From Dokdonella_A sp963834755 (GTDB lineage Bacteria > Pseudomonadota > Gammaproteobacteria > Xanthomonadales > Rhodanobacteraceae): a DNA stretch of 64,000 nucleotides. The DNA lies in assembly GCA_963834755.1 (NCBI GenBank), contig CAWICQ010000009.1, forward strand, positions 248,001 through 312,000. Reading direction: 5' to 3'. A program made the position numbers and the translations under genes. The stretch's first letter is position 1. Every line of letters starts with the position of its first letter. Of this stretch, positions 1 to 10,500 are shown one piece after another. The notes beneath the pieces were generated by a model. It had not been told where the DNA came from. It saw only the letters and a program-made list of their open reading frames with translations, and ran no database searches.

Positions 1-2549
1 ACGGAGTTCGCGTCCGTCCCGGGCGCCGTCGAGATGTCGTACTTCTCGAGGTAGGTCGCGTTCACGTTGATGCTGAAGCGGCCGAACGAGAACTCGGGCA
101 AGCGATAGTTCGCCGCGAAGTCAACGCCCTTGACATCGACGCGGCCGAGGTTACCCGTCGGCTCGTTGATGAACTGCCACTGGCCCTGGTTGACGCCGCT
201 CGAATAGCGATGGATCAGCGGGCAATAGGCCAGCTGCCCCGCGGAGCAAAGATCAACCACGCTCTGCGCACCAATCGCGGTGATGTTGTTGTTGAGGTAC
301 AGGCGCCAGTAGTCCGCGCTGACCGAGAGACCCTCGATGAAGTGCGGGTCATACACGATGCCCCAGTCGAACGACTTGCCGAATTCCGGTCCGAGCGGGA
401 AGCCCGCAAATTGCGAACCCGATGCGATACCCGAGCTCTGCAGGTTCGAGGCGACATCGCTGTTGACGAAGCTGCCGTCGGTCGGCACGTTGACGCAGGC
501 CGGATTGACCGGATTGCCGGTGTAGTGATTGCAGGGATCGCTGGACAGTCTCGGCGCATCGCTGGCGGCCGACGCGAAGAGGTCGGCCACCGTTGGCGCG
601 CGGAACACCTCGGACACCGTTCCGCGCAGCAACAGGTCTTCGATCGGACGCCATTCCAGCGCGATCTTCGAGTTGGTCGTGTTGCCGAACGTGTTGTACT
701 TCGAATAGCGTTCGCCGACGGTCAGGTTCAACGCGTGGATGAACGGAATGTCCTTGAGGATCGGCACGAACAATTCCGCGTACACGTCCTTCACGTTGTA
801 ACCGCCCTGCAGCGCCGATCCGCACTGGCTGCCCAGCACGCACTGGCCGGTCGCCGGGTTGATCAGGAGCGAGGTGTCGACGATCGAGTGCGTGTATTCC
901 TTGCGGTACGACGCACCGACCGCGAGCTGCATGGTGCCGGCCGGGAGCTCGAACAGGCCACCGTTCAAGTCACCGCGCCACACCTTCTCCTGCGTGAAGA
1001 AGTTGCTGCTCGCGGGTGAGCCGAGTTGCTGCAAAACGGCGATCGTGTTCGGATCGTTGAGGTCGAAAATGTTGATCGGTGTACAGCCGCGGACGACAGC
1101 GCCGGGCGCGCCGCAGAGCACGGTATTGACCGGGCCATTGGCGGGATCGGTGTTGTAGAACGACGGACCCGTGGCCTTGTTGACCTCGGTGAGATTGGGC
1201 AGACCGGACGTCTGGGTCTGCTGGCTCACATGGCCGTAGTCCATGCCGACGTCCCAGTTCCACTGCTGGTCGTTCCAAACGCCGAACGAGCCCTTGAATC
1301 CCGTGGAAACCTGATCGACGGACGTACCGAACGCGCCGCGACGATTGCCCAGTGTCACCAGGCGCATGCCGGCGGCGCTTGCGCCCGAGCGGTAATCGAC
1401 GCCGAACGGGTTGTAGTAGCTGTCCGCCGAAATCTGCAGACCACCGGACGTGGTCAGCGGATCGGGCGCCAGCTGGAACGCCGACGAGGTCTTGTTGTGC
1501 ATGACCGACGCATACACTTCGACGTTGTCGGTCAGCTTGTAGTTGCCGTTCAAGAACAGGCCGGTGCGTTCCTGTGGCGTCAGGACCAGGTTCACCGTCG
1601 CGTAGTTGTACTTGTCGCTGGGACCGGCTGACGTCGGGTTGTTGCGATAGCAATGGTAGTCGGTCGCAACGTTCTGTCCGGTCGTGCCGGGATTGCGCGC
1701 CAGGTACGAGCACGGATACATGTCGCGGAACGCGGCAGGCGTCTGGAAATGGCCGAATGCCGAGGACGTCGAACCACCGATCGAACCCGTGGGTACCTGC
1801 TGTCCGTAGGCGATGCCATACGGCGAGAGGCCGTTGGTGCCGTACAGCGAGACCGAGTTCTTCGAGAAATCGCGATGACCCGCCAGGACCTGCTTGACCG
1901 TGTTGTAGCTGATGCCGGCCATGATCGAGCCCTTGTCGGACGTCTGGCCGAACGTGAACTGGTAACCCTGGCTTTCGCCGTCATCCTTGTCCGAGATGCC
2001 GTAGTTCGTCGAGAACTCGGCGCCCTGGTAATCGCTGCGCAGGATGAAGTTGACGACGCCTGCGACCGCATCGGAACCGTACACGGATGACGCGCCATCG
2101 GTCAGGACTTCGATGCGCTCAACCATGTTCGCGGGGATCGAGTTCGGATCGCCGGAGAGATAACGATGGCCATTGATCAGCACCAGCGTGCGGGGCGAAC
2201 CCAAGCCGCGCAGGCCGATCGAAGAACCGCCCGTACCGCCGGCGTTGTTCACCTGCGGGTTGGTGTTCGGGCCGGTGACCGCCGGCAGCTGCTGGACGAG
2301 GTCGCCCAGGGTCAGCTTGCCAGTCTTCTGGATCGCGGCGCGATCGATCGTGATGACCGGATTGGATGTTTCGATGTCTACGCGACGGATGTTCGAACCC
2401 GTCACGGTGATGGTCTCCAGCTGCTGATTGCTCTGGTCTTGCGGTGCATCTTGCGCAAGAACAGGGGCAGCGTAGCCGACCACCGCCGAAGCACCCGCAT
2501 ACAACGCGTAGCGCACGGCTTTGAAAAGCTCGTTGCTCGATAGCCTCAT
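1..2549 (-). CDS. TonB-dependent receptor, C-terminus beyond window
   Basis: Outer-membrane TonB-dependent receptor of the large type common in Xanthomonas relatives. It would import a siderophore, oligosaccharide or other bulky substrate with energy from TonB. The frame is open from the ATG at 2549 to the window edge (849 codons), so the last strands of the barrel are missing. A signal peptide of about 33 residues ends in VLAQ. It is followed by a TonB-box/plug start (ETITVTGSNIRR), a plug domain with GLRGLGSPRTLVLINGHR and IEVLTDGASSVYGSDAVAGV, and then an aromatic-rich barrel. GGAGAG lies 7 bases before the ATG. The substrate cannot be read from the sequence. Confidence 0.93.
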   Translation of the reverse strand, partial: MRLSSNELFKAVRYALYAGASAVVGYAAPVLAQDAPQDQSNQQLETITVTGSNIRRVDIETSNPVITIDRAAIQKTGKLTLGDLVQQLPAVTGPNTNPQVNNAGGTGGSSIGLRGLGSPRTLVLINGHRYLSGDPNSIPANMVERIEVLTDGASSVYGSDAVAGVVNFILRSDYQGAEFSTNYGISDKDDGESQGYQFTFGQTSDKGSIMAGISYNTVKQVLAGHRDFSKNSVSLYGTNGLSPYGIAYGQQVPTGSIGGSTSSAFGHFQTPAAFRDMYPCSYLARNPGTTGQNVATDYHCYRNNPTSAGPSDKYNYATVNLVLTPQERTGLFLNGNYKLTDNVEVYASVMHNKTSSAFQLAPDPLTTSGGLQISADSYYNPFGVDYRSGASAAGMRLVTLGNRRGAFGTSVDQVSTGFKGSFGVWNDQQWNWDVGMDYGHVSQQTQTSGLPNLTEVNKATGPSFYNTDPANGPVNTVLCGAPGAVVRGCTPINIFDLNDPNTIAVLQQLGSPASSNFFTQEKVWRGDLNGGLFELPAGTMQLAVGASYRKEYTHSIVDTSLLINPATGQCVLGSQCGSALQGGYNVKDVYAELFVPILKDIPFIHALNLTVGERYSKYNTFGNTTNSKIALEWRPIEDLLLRGTVSEVFRAPTVADLFASAASDAPRLSSDPCNHYTGNPVNPACVNVPTDGSFVNSDVASNLQSSGIASGSQFAGFPLGPEFGKSFDWGIVYDPHFIEGLSVSADYWRLYLNNNITAIGAQSVVDLCSAGQLAYCPLIHRYSSGVNQGQWQFINEPTGNLGRVDVKGVDFAANYRLPEFSFGRFSINVNATYLEKYDISTAPGTDANS

Positions 2550-2870
2550 TACACTCTCCAACGTCAGAGTTGCGTCACAGTTCGGGACATGTGCTTCCCC
2601 TTCCTGGGGACGGCCAAAACGGCCCACCTAAAACCCTCGGCAGCGGCGGATACTAACAACTTTCTTACGGCATGGGAATCCCTGAGCCGACGCTTAACAA
2701 AGTCGTTCAGAAGGCGAAATTCGCAATAAATATCAAAAAGTTGCGCAGTCGATGCAAATGCGTGCGCGAGCCGGGAATCGCCGCATGCGCGCGATCCGGA
2801 ACGATGGCGGGAGAACGGAAAAATAATCCGCGCGCCGCGATTCGGCCGGGATCGAGACTACTGAAAACCG
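2550..2870. other. Intergenic region without a gene (321 bp)
   Basis: This holds the leader of the TonB-dependent receptor and the tail of the next minus-strand gene. I see no convincing open frame. The stretch near 2725-2760 is clearly more AT-rich than its surroundings and may hold the receptor promoter, but I could not find a good -35/-10 pair. Confidence 0.4.
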
Positions 2871-3881
2871 TCAGAGGTCCTGCCGATACTGAATGTACGG
2901 CGTGCGGGCCTGGCTGGGATCGGTGTTATCACGCGGCGTATCCAGCGGCGCGCTCCACAGATTCTGCGCACCGACGCTGATTTCGGCGCGCCACGGCGTA
3001 CGCCACGACACGCCAAGATCCAACGCTGTCCACTTTTTGCCAATGAGCGATGGATCGTCGCTGTGCATCACGTGTCCGACGATTGCGCCGCGCAATGAGC
3101 CCGCGTCGACACCCAGACTCAGCGACAGCTGATCGATATCGATGCCCGGCAACGCACTGCCGATCGCGCCATACGGCAACGTGTTTGCGCGACCGTAGCT
3201 CGCGCCGATATCGAGCGCGCTGTCTTCGGTGAAACGCCAGCGACCGCGCGCAAACAGCGAGGTTTCCGACTGCAGTCCCGAGCTCAGCGCGTCCGGCAGC
3301 GTCAACACCGGAACGCCGGCGCCGATGCCTTCGAAACGCGGGAGAACCTGGGTATCGCGGCTCTGCAGCCATGAAAGACCATACGAAAGATCGAGCCCGC
3401 CATTGGCCGACATCCAGCCCATGCCGAGCGATCCGGTCAATGCGCTCGCGCGATTCGTGTCGCAGTCGGCGCCGCACAGCGAGGGCAACACGCTTTGCCT
3501 CTGACTGAACAACGCATCGACATGAAAACCGTTGTTCGCCTGCCAGCGCAGACCACTCGGCTCCAGCGTCTTCGCGCCCATCAGATACCAGCTGGCCGGA
3601 CCCGGCTGCGCCATGGTTCCGGACAACAACGGCGAACCCCATTCACCCGGAACCGCGACGATCGCCAGCAGATGGCCGTCCGCACCCGACCAGATCGGCA
3701 CGATAGAATTCGATTCGGCGGCCCACGGCGCCGAAGCAGACGTGTCGTCCAGCGCCAGCAATTGCTCCACCAGCGCGACCTGCGAACCGCTCGATCCGGT
3801 CGCCAGCGCAGGCAGATCCTGCGCGGTCGCCAGAGACGACAGCAGGAAGCCGAACAAGGCAATGGAAAGGCGCAGAAACAT
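2871..3881 (-). CDS. Predicted outer-membrane beta-barrel protein
   Basis: Secreted protein of 336 residues with a signal peptide (hydrophobic residues 4-18, cleavage after ATA-Q). The mature part is rich in alternating hydrophobic and polar stretches with aromatic ends, such as SLGMGWMSANGGLDLSYGLS and ALDLGVSWRTPWRAEISVGA, and the C-terminus is YIQYRQDL. This pattern fits a small outer-membrane barrel. Two cysteines lie close together (CGADC). The family is not recognised and no catalytic motif is visible. It follows the TonB-dependent receptor on the same strand with 320 bp between them, so co-transcription is doubtful. Confidence 0.7.
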   Translation of the reverse strand: MFLRLSIALFGFLLSSLATAQDLPALATGSSGSQVALVEQLLALDDTSASAPWAAESNSIVPIWSGADGHLLAIVAVPGEWGSPLLSGTMAQPGPASWYLMGAKTLEPSGLRWQANNGFHVDALFSQRQSVLPSLCGADCDTNRASALTGSLGMGWMSANGGLDLSYGLSWLQSRDTQVLPRFEGIGAGVPVLTLPDALSSGLQSETSLFARGRWRFTEDSALDIGASYGRANTLPYGAIGSALPGIDIDQLSLSLGVDAGSLRGAIVGHVMHSDDPSLIGKKWTALDLGVSWRTPWRAEISVGAQNLWSAPLDTPRDNTDPSQARTPYIQYRQDL

Positions 3882-4157
3882 TGGGTTCTATCGGGTCCTC
3901 GTAGCGATCGGATGTGGGAACACCCGGACCGCGCCGTAGTTCCTCGAGACGGTCGGATAGACGTCTGAATGATACGCTGATTTACGGAAAACTAACAGCG
4001 ACGGTCATCACGTCCGGCGCGATCCGAGTGTGCCAAAGTTCATCTCCGCGGAGATGACAATCGGTGCGGAGGTCGGGGGTCGATTGGGCTCGCTGGCGCG
4101 CTTGCCCGCGATTAGACTAAACGATTGCCCGCACGAACCATTCAGGGGGTCCGCCGA

Positions 4158-7148
4158 GTGCGAGCAGTCCAGGGCGAATCAGCGCTTTCGCGGCCTTCGG
4201 GTGGCGAGGATGCCGTTTCCAAGGTCGGCACGCCGGCCGAGGCGCTCTACTGCGCCCTTTTGCGCGCCACCAGCGTCGTTCAGCTCGAAAACGTCGTCGC
4301 GAACGAATTGCCGCCTCTGCTCTCGGCACAGCGTTGCCAGCTGTACTGGCCGGGCGTCGCCGACGGCGATCCGGCCGATGCCGAGCTCCCACCCGCCGTC
4401 CGCCAGGCGCTGACGCGCGGCGCCGAAGTTTCCGTCGCCGAAACGCCCGCAGGCGTCATGCAGGTTGCGATGCCGCTGCGCGCGCGCCCGGACGCCGCGC
4501 CGCGCGCGATCCTCTGCTGCGATTACGCCGCCAAGGTTCCGTCGCGCAATGGCCGTCTCGCGCGCATGGAAACGGCCGGCCGCCAGATTACGCAGCGTCT
4601 CGAAGCGGTGCTCGAAGTCGAGATGCTGCAGCGCTCGGTCACGCGACTCGAACAGGCCGAACGTTTGCAACGTGCGCTCTATGCCATCGCCGATCAGGCC
4701 AACAGCGATCGCGACATGCCCGACGTGCTGCGTGCGATGCACGAAATCGTCGGCAGCCTCATGTACGCCGAGAACTTCTACATCGTTCTCTACGACCGCG
4801 CCGCCGAAAGTCTGCGTTTCGCCTATTTCGTCGACGTGGCAGACACCGACGTGCCGTCCAACGACTCGACGCCGCTCGCGGAAATGCGCGGCAGCCTGAC
4901 CTGGCATCTGCTGCGCCGCGGCCGCGCATTGATGGGAACGCCGGCCGAGCTCGAAAAATACATCGGCGAGACGGTTGCCGCGTTCGGTCCCGAGTGCATC
5001 GACTGGCTCGGCGTTCCGCTCGTGCGCGGCAGCGAAGTCGTCGGCGGCATCGTCGTGCAGAGCTACACCGAATCGGCACGGTTTGGCGAAGAGGATCGCG
5101 CCCTGCTCGCTTACGTCGCGCAGCACATCCTCACCACGCTCGAGCACAAGCAGACGCTGACCAATCTCGAGCGGCATGTCGCCGAGCGCACCGATGCGTT
5201 GCGCGAAGCGAATCAGGTGTTGCAGCAGCAGGTGATCGAACGTCAGCGCGGCGAGCATCTGCAGGCCGCGCTGTTCCGTATCGCCGAGCTCGCCAACACG
5301 ACCGAGAGTCTCGACGAATTCTACGAAGCCGTGCATCGCGTCGTCGGCAGCCTGCTCTACTCGCGCAATTTCTACATCGCGCTGCTCGCCGACAATCAGC
5401 ACGAGCTGCTGTTTCCGTATTCGGTCGACGAATTCGACCCGCTGCGAAAACCGCGCGAGCTCGGCAAGGGTCTCACCGAATACGTGCTGCGCACCGGCAC
5501 CGCATTGCTGGCCGATCGAGATGGCATCGGTCGATTGCAGGCGACCGGCGAAGTCGTTTCGTACGGCACGCTGTCTTCGTGCTGGCTCGGCGTGCCGCTG
5601 ATCTGCGCCGATCGCGCAGTCGGTGTGCTCGCCGTGCAGAGCTACGCGGATGATCATCGCTACACGCTGCGCGATCAGGAATTGTTGACCTTCGTTTCGT
5701 ACCACATCGCCAACGCGCTCGAACGCAAACGTCATGCGGAGTCGCTGAAGCACGCTTACGCCGAGCTCGAGCAGCGCGTCGCCGAGCGCACCGCCGAGCT
5801 CGCCGCCGCGAACCGCGAGCTGCGCGGAGAGATCGAGCGCCGCGAGCGCATCGAGCGTCAGCTCAAGCACGAAACGCTGCACGACGCGCTGACCGGCCTG
5901 CCCAACCGCGCGCTGCTGCTCGATCGGCTCGGCGCCGCGCTCGCGCGCTACGTGCGCGATCCGCGCCGTTTGTTCGCCGTGCTGTTCCTCGATCTCGACC
6001 GCTTCAAGATCATCAACGATTCCGTCGGCCATCTGCTCGGCGACGAGTTGCTGGAAGAAGTCGGCCGCCGCATCGCCGATTGTCTGGAACCGCGCGACAT
6101 CGTGGCGCGTCTGGGCGGCGACGAGTTCGCCGTGCTGTTATCCGATATCGAGAACGACGAGGACGCGACCGCTTCCGCGCAACGCCTGATCGACGTGCTC
6201 AACGCGCCGATTCGCCTCGCCAACAAAGAAGTCTTCACGTCGGCGAGCATCGGCATCGCGGTTGCCGCGCAGCGTTATCGCAAGGCCGAGGATCTCTTGC
6301 GCGACGCCGACGTCGCCATGTATCGCGCCAAGGCCGAAGGCCGCCATCGCTACGCGCTGTTCGACGAGACGCTGCATCGCGATGCGCTGTTTCTGCTCGA
6401 GCTCGAAAGCGATCTGCGCCGCGCGGTGTCGCGCCAGGAGTTCGAACCATTCTTCCAACCGATTCAGCGACTCGACGATGGCCAGGTCGTCGGCTACGAA
6501 GCGCTGTTGCGCTGGCGCCATCCGCAGCGTGGCCTGTTGATGCCGGACAGCTTCCTCAGCGTCGCCGAAGAAAGCGGAATCAGCGAGCAGATCGACTGGC
6601 TCGTGTTCGAGCGCGTTTGCGCAGTCGCGACTGCGCTGACCACGAGCGGCGGTTTCGTCGGCATCAATCTTTCGGGTCGGCACTTCCACTCGGCTGATCT
6701 CGCCGGCCGACTTCTCGAGCTTCTGGCTGCGCACAATGTCGCGCCGCAGACGATCCGCGTCGAAGTGACCGAACACGTGCTGCTCGACAACCCGGCGCTG
6801 GTCAAGCGAACATTGCAGCGTCTGCGCACAGCCGGCATCACGATCGCGCTCGATGATTTCGGCACCGGCTATTCTTCGCTGAGCTATCTGCATCAGTTCC
6901 CGCTGCAGGCGCTCAAGATCGATCGTTCGTTCGTCGCCGAGCTGACTTCGAGCAGCAGCAACGGCAGCAGCGCGGTCGTGCGCGCGATCCTCGCGCTCGC
7001 CGGATCGCTCGGCATGCAGGTCATCGCCGAAGGCATCGAGACCGATGAACAGCGTGACCTTCTTCGCCGCCTCGGTTGCGAATTCGGGCAGGGCTTCCTG
7101 TTCGGGCATCCTCAGCCGGCCAGCCGCTGGCTCGGCGCGACGGCGTAG
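4158..7148 (+). CDS. GAF-GAF-GGDEF-EAL cyclic-di-GMP synthase/phosphodiesterase
   Basis: Cytoplasmic sensor enzyme of about 996 residues for cyclic-di-GMP turnover. Two GAF domains (about 170-335 and 370-530) are each followed by a charged coiled coil (HVAERTDALREANQVLQQQ; RVAERTAELAAANREL). Then come a GGDEF domain (intact GGDEF at about 653) and an EAL domain (YEALLRWRHP at about 779). The EAL part keeps the usual metal and catalytic residues (NLS, EVTEH, DDFGTGYSS, LKIDRSF, AEGIE, QGF). The I-site RxxD before GGDEF reads EPRD, so product inhibition is probably lost. The GTG at 4158 is preferred because AGGGGG precedes it; an in-frame TTG at 4125 would add 11 residues. No membrane segment is visible. 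Confidence 0.93.
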   Translation: MRAVQGESALSRPSGGEDAVSKVGTPAEALYCALLRATSVVQLENVVANELPPLLSAQRCQLYWPGVADGDPADAELPPAVRQALTRGAEVSVAETPAGVMQVAMPLRARPDAAPRAILCCDYAAKVPSRNGRLARMETAGRQITQRLEAVLEVEMLQRSVTRLEQAERLQRALYAIADQANSDRDMPDVLRAMHEIVGSLMYAENFYIVLYDRAAESLRFAYFVDVADTDVPSNDSTPLAEMRGSLTWHLLRRGRALMGTPAELEKYIGETVAAFGPECIDWLGVPLVRGSEVVGGIVVQSYTESARFGEEDRALLAYVAQHILTTLEHKQTLTNLERHVAERTDALREANQVLQQQVIERQRGEHLQAALFRIAELANTTESLDEFYEAVHRVVGSLLYSRNFYIALLADNQHELLFPYSVDEFDPLRKPRELGKGLTEYVLRTGTALLADRDGIGRLQATGEVVSYGTLSSCWLGVPLICADRAVGVLAVQSYADDHRYTLRDQELLTFVSYHIANALERKRHAESLKHAYAELEQRVAERTAELAAANRELRGEIERRERIERQLKHETLHDALTGLPNRALLLDRLGAALARYVRDPRRLFAVLFLDLDRFKIINDSVGHLLGDELLEEVGRRIADCLEPRDIVARLGGDEFAVLLSDIENDEDATASAQRLIDVLNAPIRLANKEVFTSASIGIAVAAQRYRKAEDLLRDADVAMYRAKAEGRHRYALFDETLHRDALFLLELESDLRRAVSRQEFEPFFQPIQRLDDGQVVGYEALLRWRHPQRGLLMPDSFLSVAEESGISEQIDWLVFERVCAVATALTTSGGFVGINLSGRHFHSADLAGRLLELLAAHNVAPQTIRVEVTEHVLLDNPALVKRTLQRLRTAGITIALDDFGTGYSSLSYLHQFPLQALKIDRSFVAELTSSSSNGSSAVVRAILALAGSLGMQVIAEGIETDEQRDLLRRLGCEFGQGFLFGHPQPASRWLGATA

Positions 7149-7537
7149 CGCGCGATCGCGCCGTTTGCGTCGTTCGCGTCGCTGTCATCGAGGCTTCGTC
7201 GACCCGCCTGGCGTGCGTTTGGTCGGCGCGCTCGTCGGCGGCGCGAAGACCGCGTTGAACGTAGCTCTCGAACTCGTACCTGAATGAGGATGCGAAATTC
7301 GTCGCGCGCGGATGCGAATCGCAAGCCAAACGCCGCAGTACGATGATTTTCGTGTCTGCGGCGGACAGTTTGTGCAACTCCGTCTCGAGATGGAGATATT
7401 CCCGACGAAGATTGGTGACAATCCCGGTACAAATCTGTGCCGATAGTTCAGTTGTTGCGCCGCTTCGTGCGGTCGCATACTGATCCGCCGCGCATCGTCC
7501 GCCGCACGTCGCATCACCAACGAACTGGGGAGGTCTC
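7149..7537. other. Intergenic region before the secreted subtilase (389 bp)
   Basis: No gene is supported here. A weak promoter-like pair (TTGTTG at 7452-7457, 18-base spacer, CATACT at 7476-7481) could drive the subtilase gene, but the match is poor. The rest is unremarkable GC-rich sequence. Confidence 0.3.
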
Positions 7538-10500
7538 ATGCCTGTCATGCCTTCGCGAACCGCGCTCGCCGCCGCACTTGCACTGGCGCTTGCCGCACCG
7601 GCCGCTTTTTCCGCCACGCGCGTCGCCGCGACGCCGCCCGCAGTGGACGCGATCGAAAACGCTCGCTCGAACACGAATCTCATCATCCTGCGCACCGGCA
7701 TCTTCGATCCGGCCGCGCAGCAACCGGATTTCTCGTCGGTCGGCGCTGCGCCGGCGACGGCATCTTCGTACGCGATCGTGCAGTTCCAGCCCGGCCATCT
7801 CGCCGATCGCAAGGCGCTCGCGCGCCGCGGCGTGGAATTCCTCGGCTACGTGCCGAACAATGCGTATTACGTGAAGCTCAGCGGGCTCGGCCTTGACGTG
7901 CTCAACCGCGATGCCGCGGTGCGCTGGGCCGGCGTGGTGCAGCCCGCGATGAAACTCGATCCGCGTCTTTGGTCGAGCGCGCGCCTCTCCTCGCCGGCGC
8001 AACAGCCGGACGGCAGCTACGAGATTTATGTCAGCGCATTCCGCGGCGTGTCCGCGACGGCGGTCGCGTCGGCGTTGCAAAAACTCGTGCCGGGCGTGCG
8101 CATCACCGCGCAGAGCCTGCGCGCGGATGCCGCGCAATACGTGCGCGCGTCCGTCAGCGTTTCCGCGCTTGATGGATTGCTGCGCGCCGCAACGTCGATC
8201 GACGGCGTCGCATTCATCGAGCCGTGGATTCAGCCGCGCTATCACAACTCCGGCGCGATCGGCGCCATCCAGGGCAATTCCACCGCGGCGTGTCCGGGCA
8301 GCGGCCCGGTGTGCGGACCGACACCGATCTGGGATCACGGCATTCTCGGCAGCGGACAGATCGCCGGCATCGCCGATTCCGGAACGACACCGAACGCCGC
8401 GTGGTTCACGACGTTGAACAAAGGCAGCGGCGATCACACCGAGATCACCTTTGCTGACGATCCGCCGCCGATTCCGCCGGCCGTGGGCAATCTTTTCCCG
8501 GACAACAAGATTCTCGGCTACTGGGTGCAGCCCGGCGCGTTTCCGTACGATGCCGGCGTTTTCCACGGCACGCACACGACCGGCACGCTGGTCGGCGACG
8601 CCGCCGGAACGTTCGGCGCCACGACGTATCTCGCCTCGACGCCGCTGCTGCCGAATCATGAACTCGCCGACGGCATGGCGCCGAACGCGCAGCTTCTGTT
8701 CCAGGACATCGGCGCCGATTCGTCGACGTCGGTCACCGTGCTCGATTTCGAAGGCACGATCGAACAATCGTTCAACGGCGGCGCGCGCCTGCACAACAAC
8801 AGCTGGGGCGCACCGACCGGCGGCGTGTATGACGGCGACGATCAGAATCTCGATCGCGCCTCGCACCGGCTCGAAGACATACTCGTCGTGATGTCGGCCG
8901 GCAACGACGGCCCGAATCCCGGCACGATCGGCTCGCCCGGCAACGCCAAGAATGCGCTGACCGTCGGCGCGCTCGGCCATGCGGGCTCGACGACGATCGC
9001 CGGCTTCTCCAGCCGCGGACCGACCGCCGACGGCCGCAGGAAACCCGACATCACGGCGCCCGGTTCGTCGACGATTTCTGCGCTCGGCAATACCAACGTC
9101 AACGGCACGCCGACCGCGCCGCTGACGCAGTCGCTGAGCGGTACGTCGATGGCCGCGCCGACGATCGTCGGCAACGCGGTCCTGGCGCGCCAATTCTTCG
9201 CGGACGGTTTCTATCCGCGCGGCGCAGCGAACGCGGCGGATGCCTACAACGCCAGCGGCGACGTCATGAAAGCCGTGCTGCTCAACGGCACCAACCCGCT
9301 GAGCAACTGGCCCAACTTCAACACCGGTTGGGGCCGCGCATGGCTGGACGGCAATCTGTGGTTCAACAACACGATGCCGAATGGCGATGACAGCCGCCGC
9401 CTGCGCATCTTCGAGCGCACCAACGCGGCCGGTCTGGCGACGGGCGACGTCAACGAATACACGATCGCCAACGTCGCGCCCGGCATTGAGTTCCGCGTAA
9501 CGCTGACCTGGTTCGATCCACCGGCCGCTCTCGGCGCCGCGTCGACGCTGATCAACGATCTCGATCTCGAAGTCGTCGATCCGAACAGCGTCACCTATCT
9601 CGGCAATCAGTTCACGAACGGGGATTCGACCCCGGGCGGCACCGCCGACGATACGAACACGGTCGAACAGGTGCGCTTCACCGCGCCGATCGCCGGCAGC
9701 TACACGCTGCGCGTGCGCGCCACCAACGTGCCGGGCGACGGCAGCGATCAATCCGATCGCCAGGGCTACGCGCTCGTCGCATCCGGCGCGTTTGCACTGC
9801 CGGACCCGACGCCGTTCCCCGCGCCGACCGGACTCAGCGTTTCCAGCAACGACACCAACGGTGTCGCGATCGGATTTTCGTCTGCAGCCGGCGCGCAGGA
9901 TTTCCAACTGTATCGGGCAGACGGCACCTGCGCCGGCGCGAACGCCGGCGATTTCCGCCTGGTCGGCAGCGCGGGCACGACGCCGATCGTCGACGATCGC
10001 ACGCAAGGTGGCTTCAGCTACGCCTACGAAGTGCGCGGCGTGCAGAACGACGTCGAAGGCGACGTGTCCGGATGCGTCGATGTGGTCTCCGCCGACGACT
10101 GCACGCTCGCCCCGACGTTCGACGCGAACTCGATCGCGGCGAACGCATTCAACGCGACCTGCAGCGTCGACCTGACCTGGGCCGCGGCGACGCCGACATG
10201 TCCGAGCGCGTCGGGCGTGACCTACACCGTGGTGCGCGACACCGATCCGTATTTCGGCAATCCGCAGACGCTCGCGAACAATCTCGCGGCGACGGATTAC
10301 ACCGACCTCGGCGTCGCCGACGGCACGCCCTACTACTATCAGGTGACCGCGACCGACAGCTTCGGCAATGCTGCGCCGCCATCGCGCGTCCTCAACGTGA
10401 CCCCGGCCGGCGCCGACGGTCCGGATCCTTCGACGTTCTTCGACGATGTCGACACGCACACGTATCTCGCGCTCGAGACGCCGTGGCAGATCACCAACAC

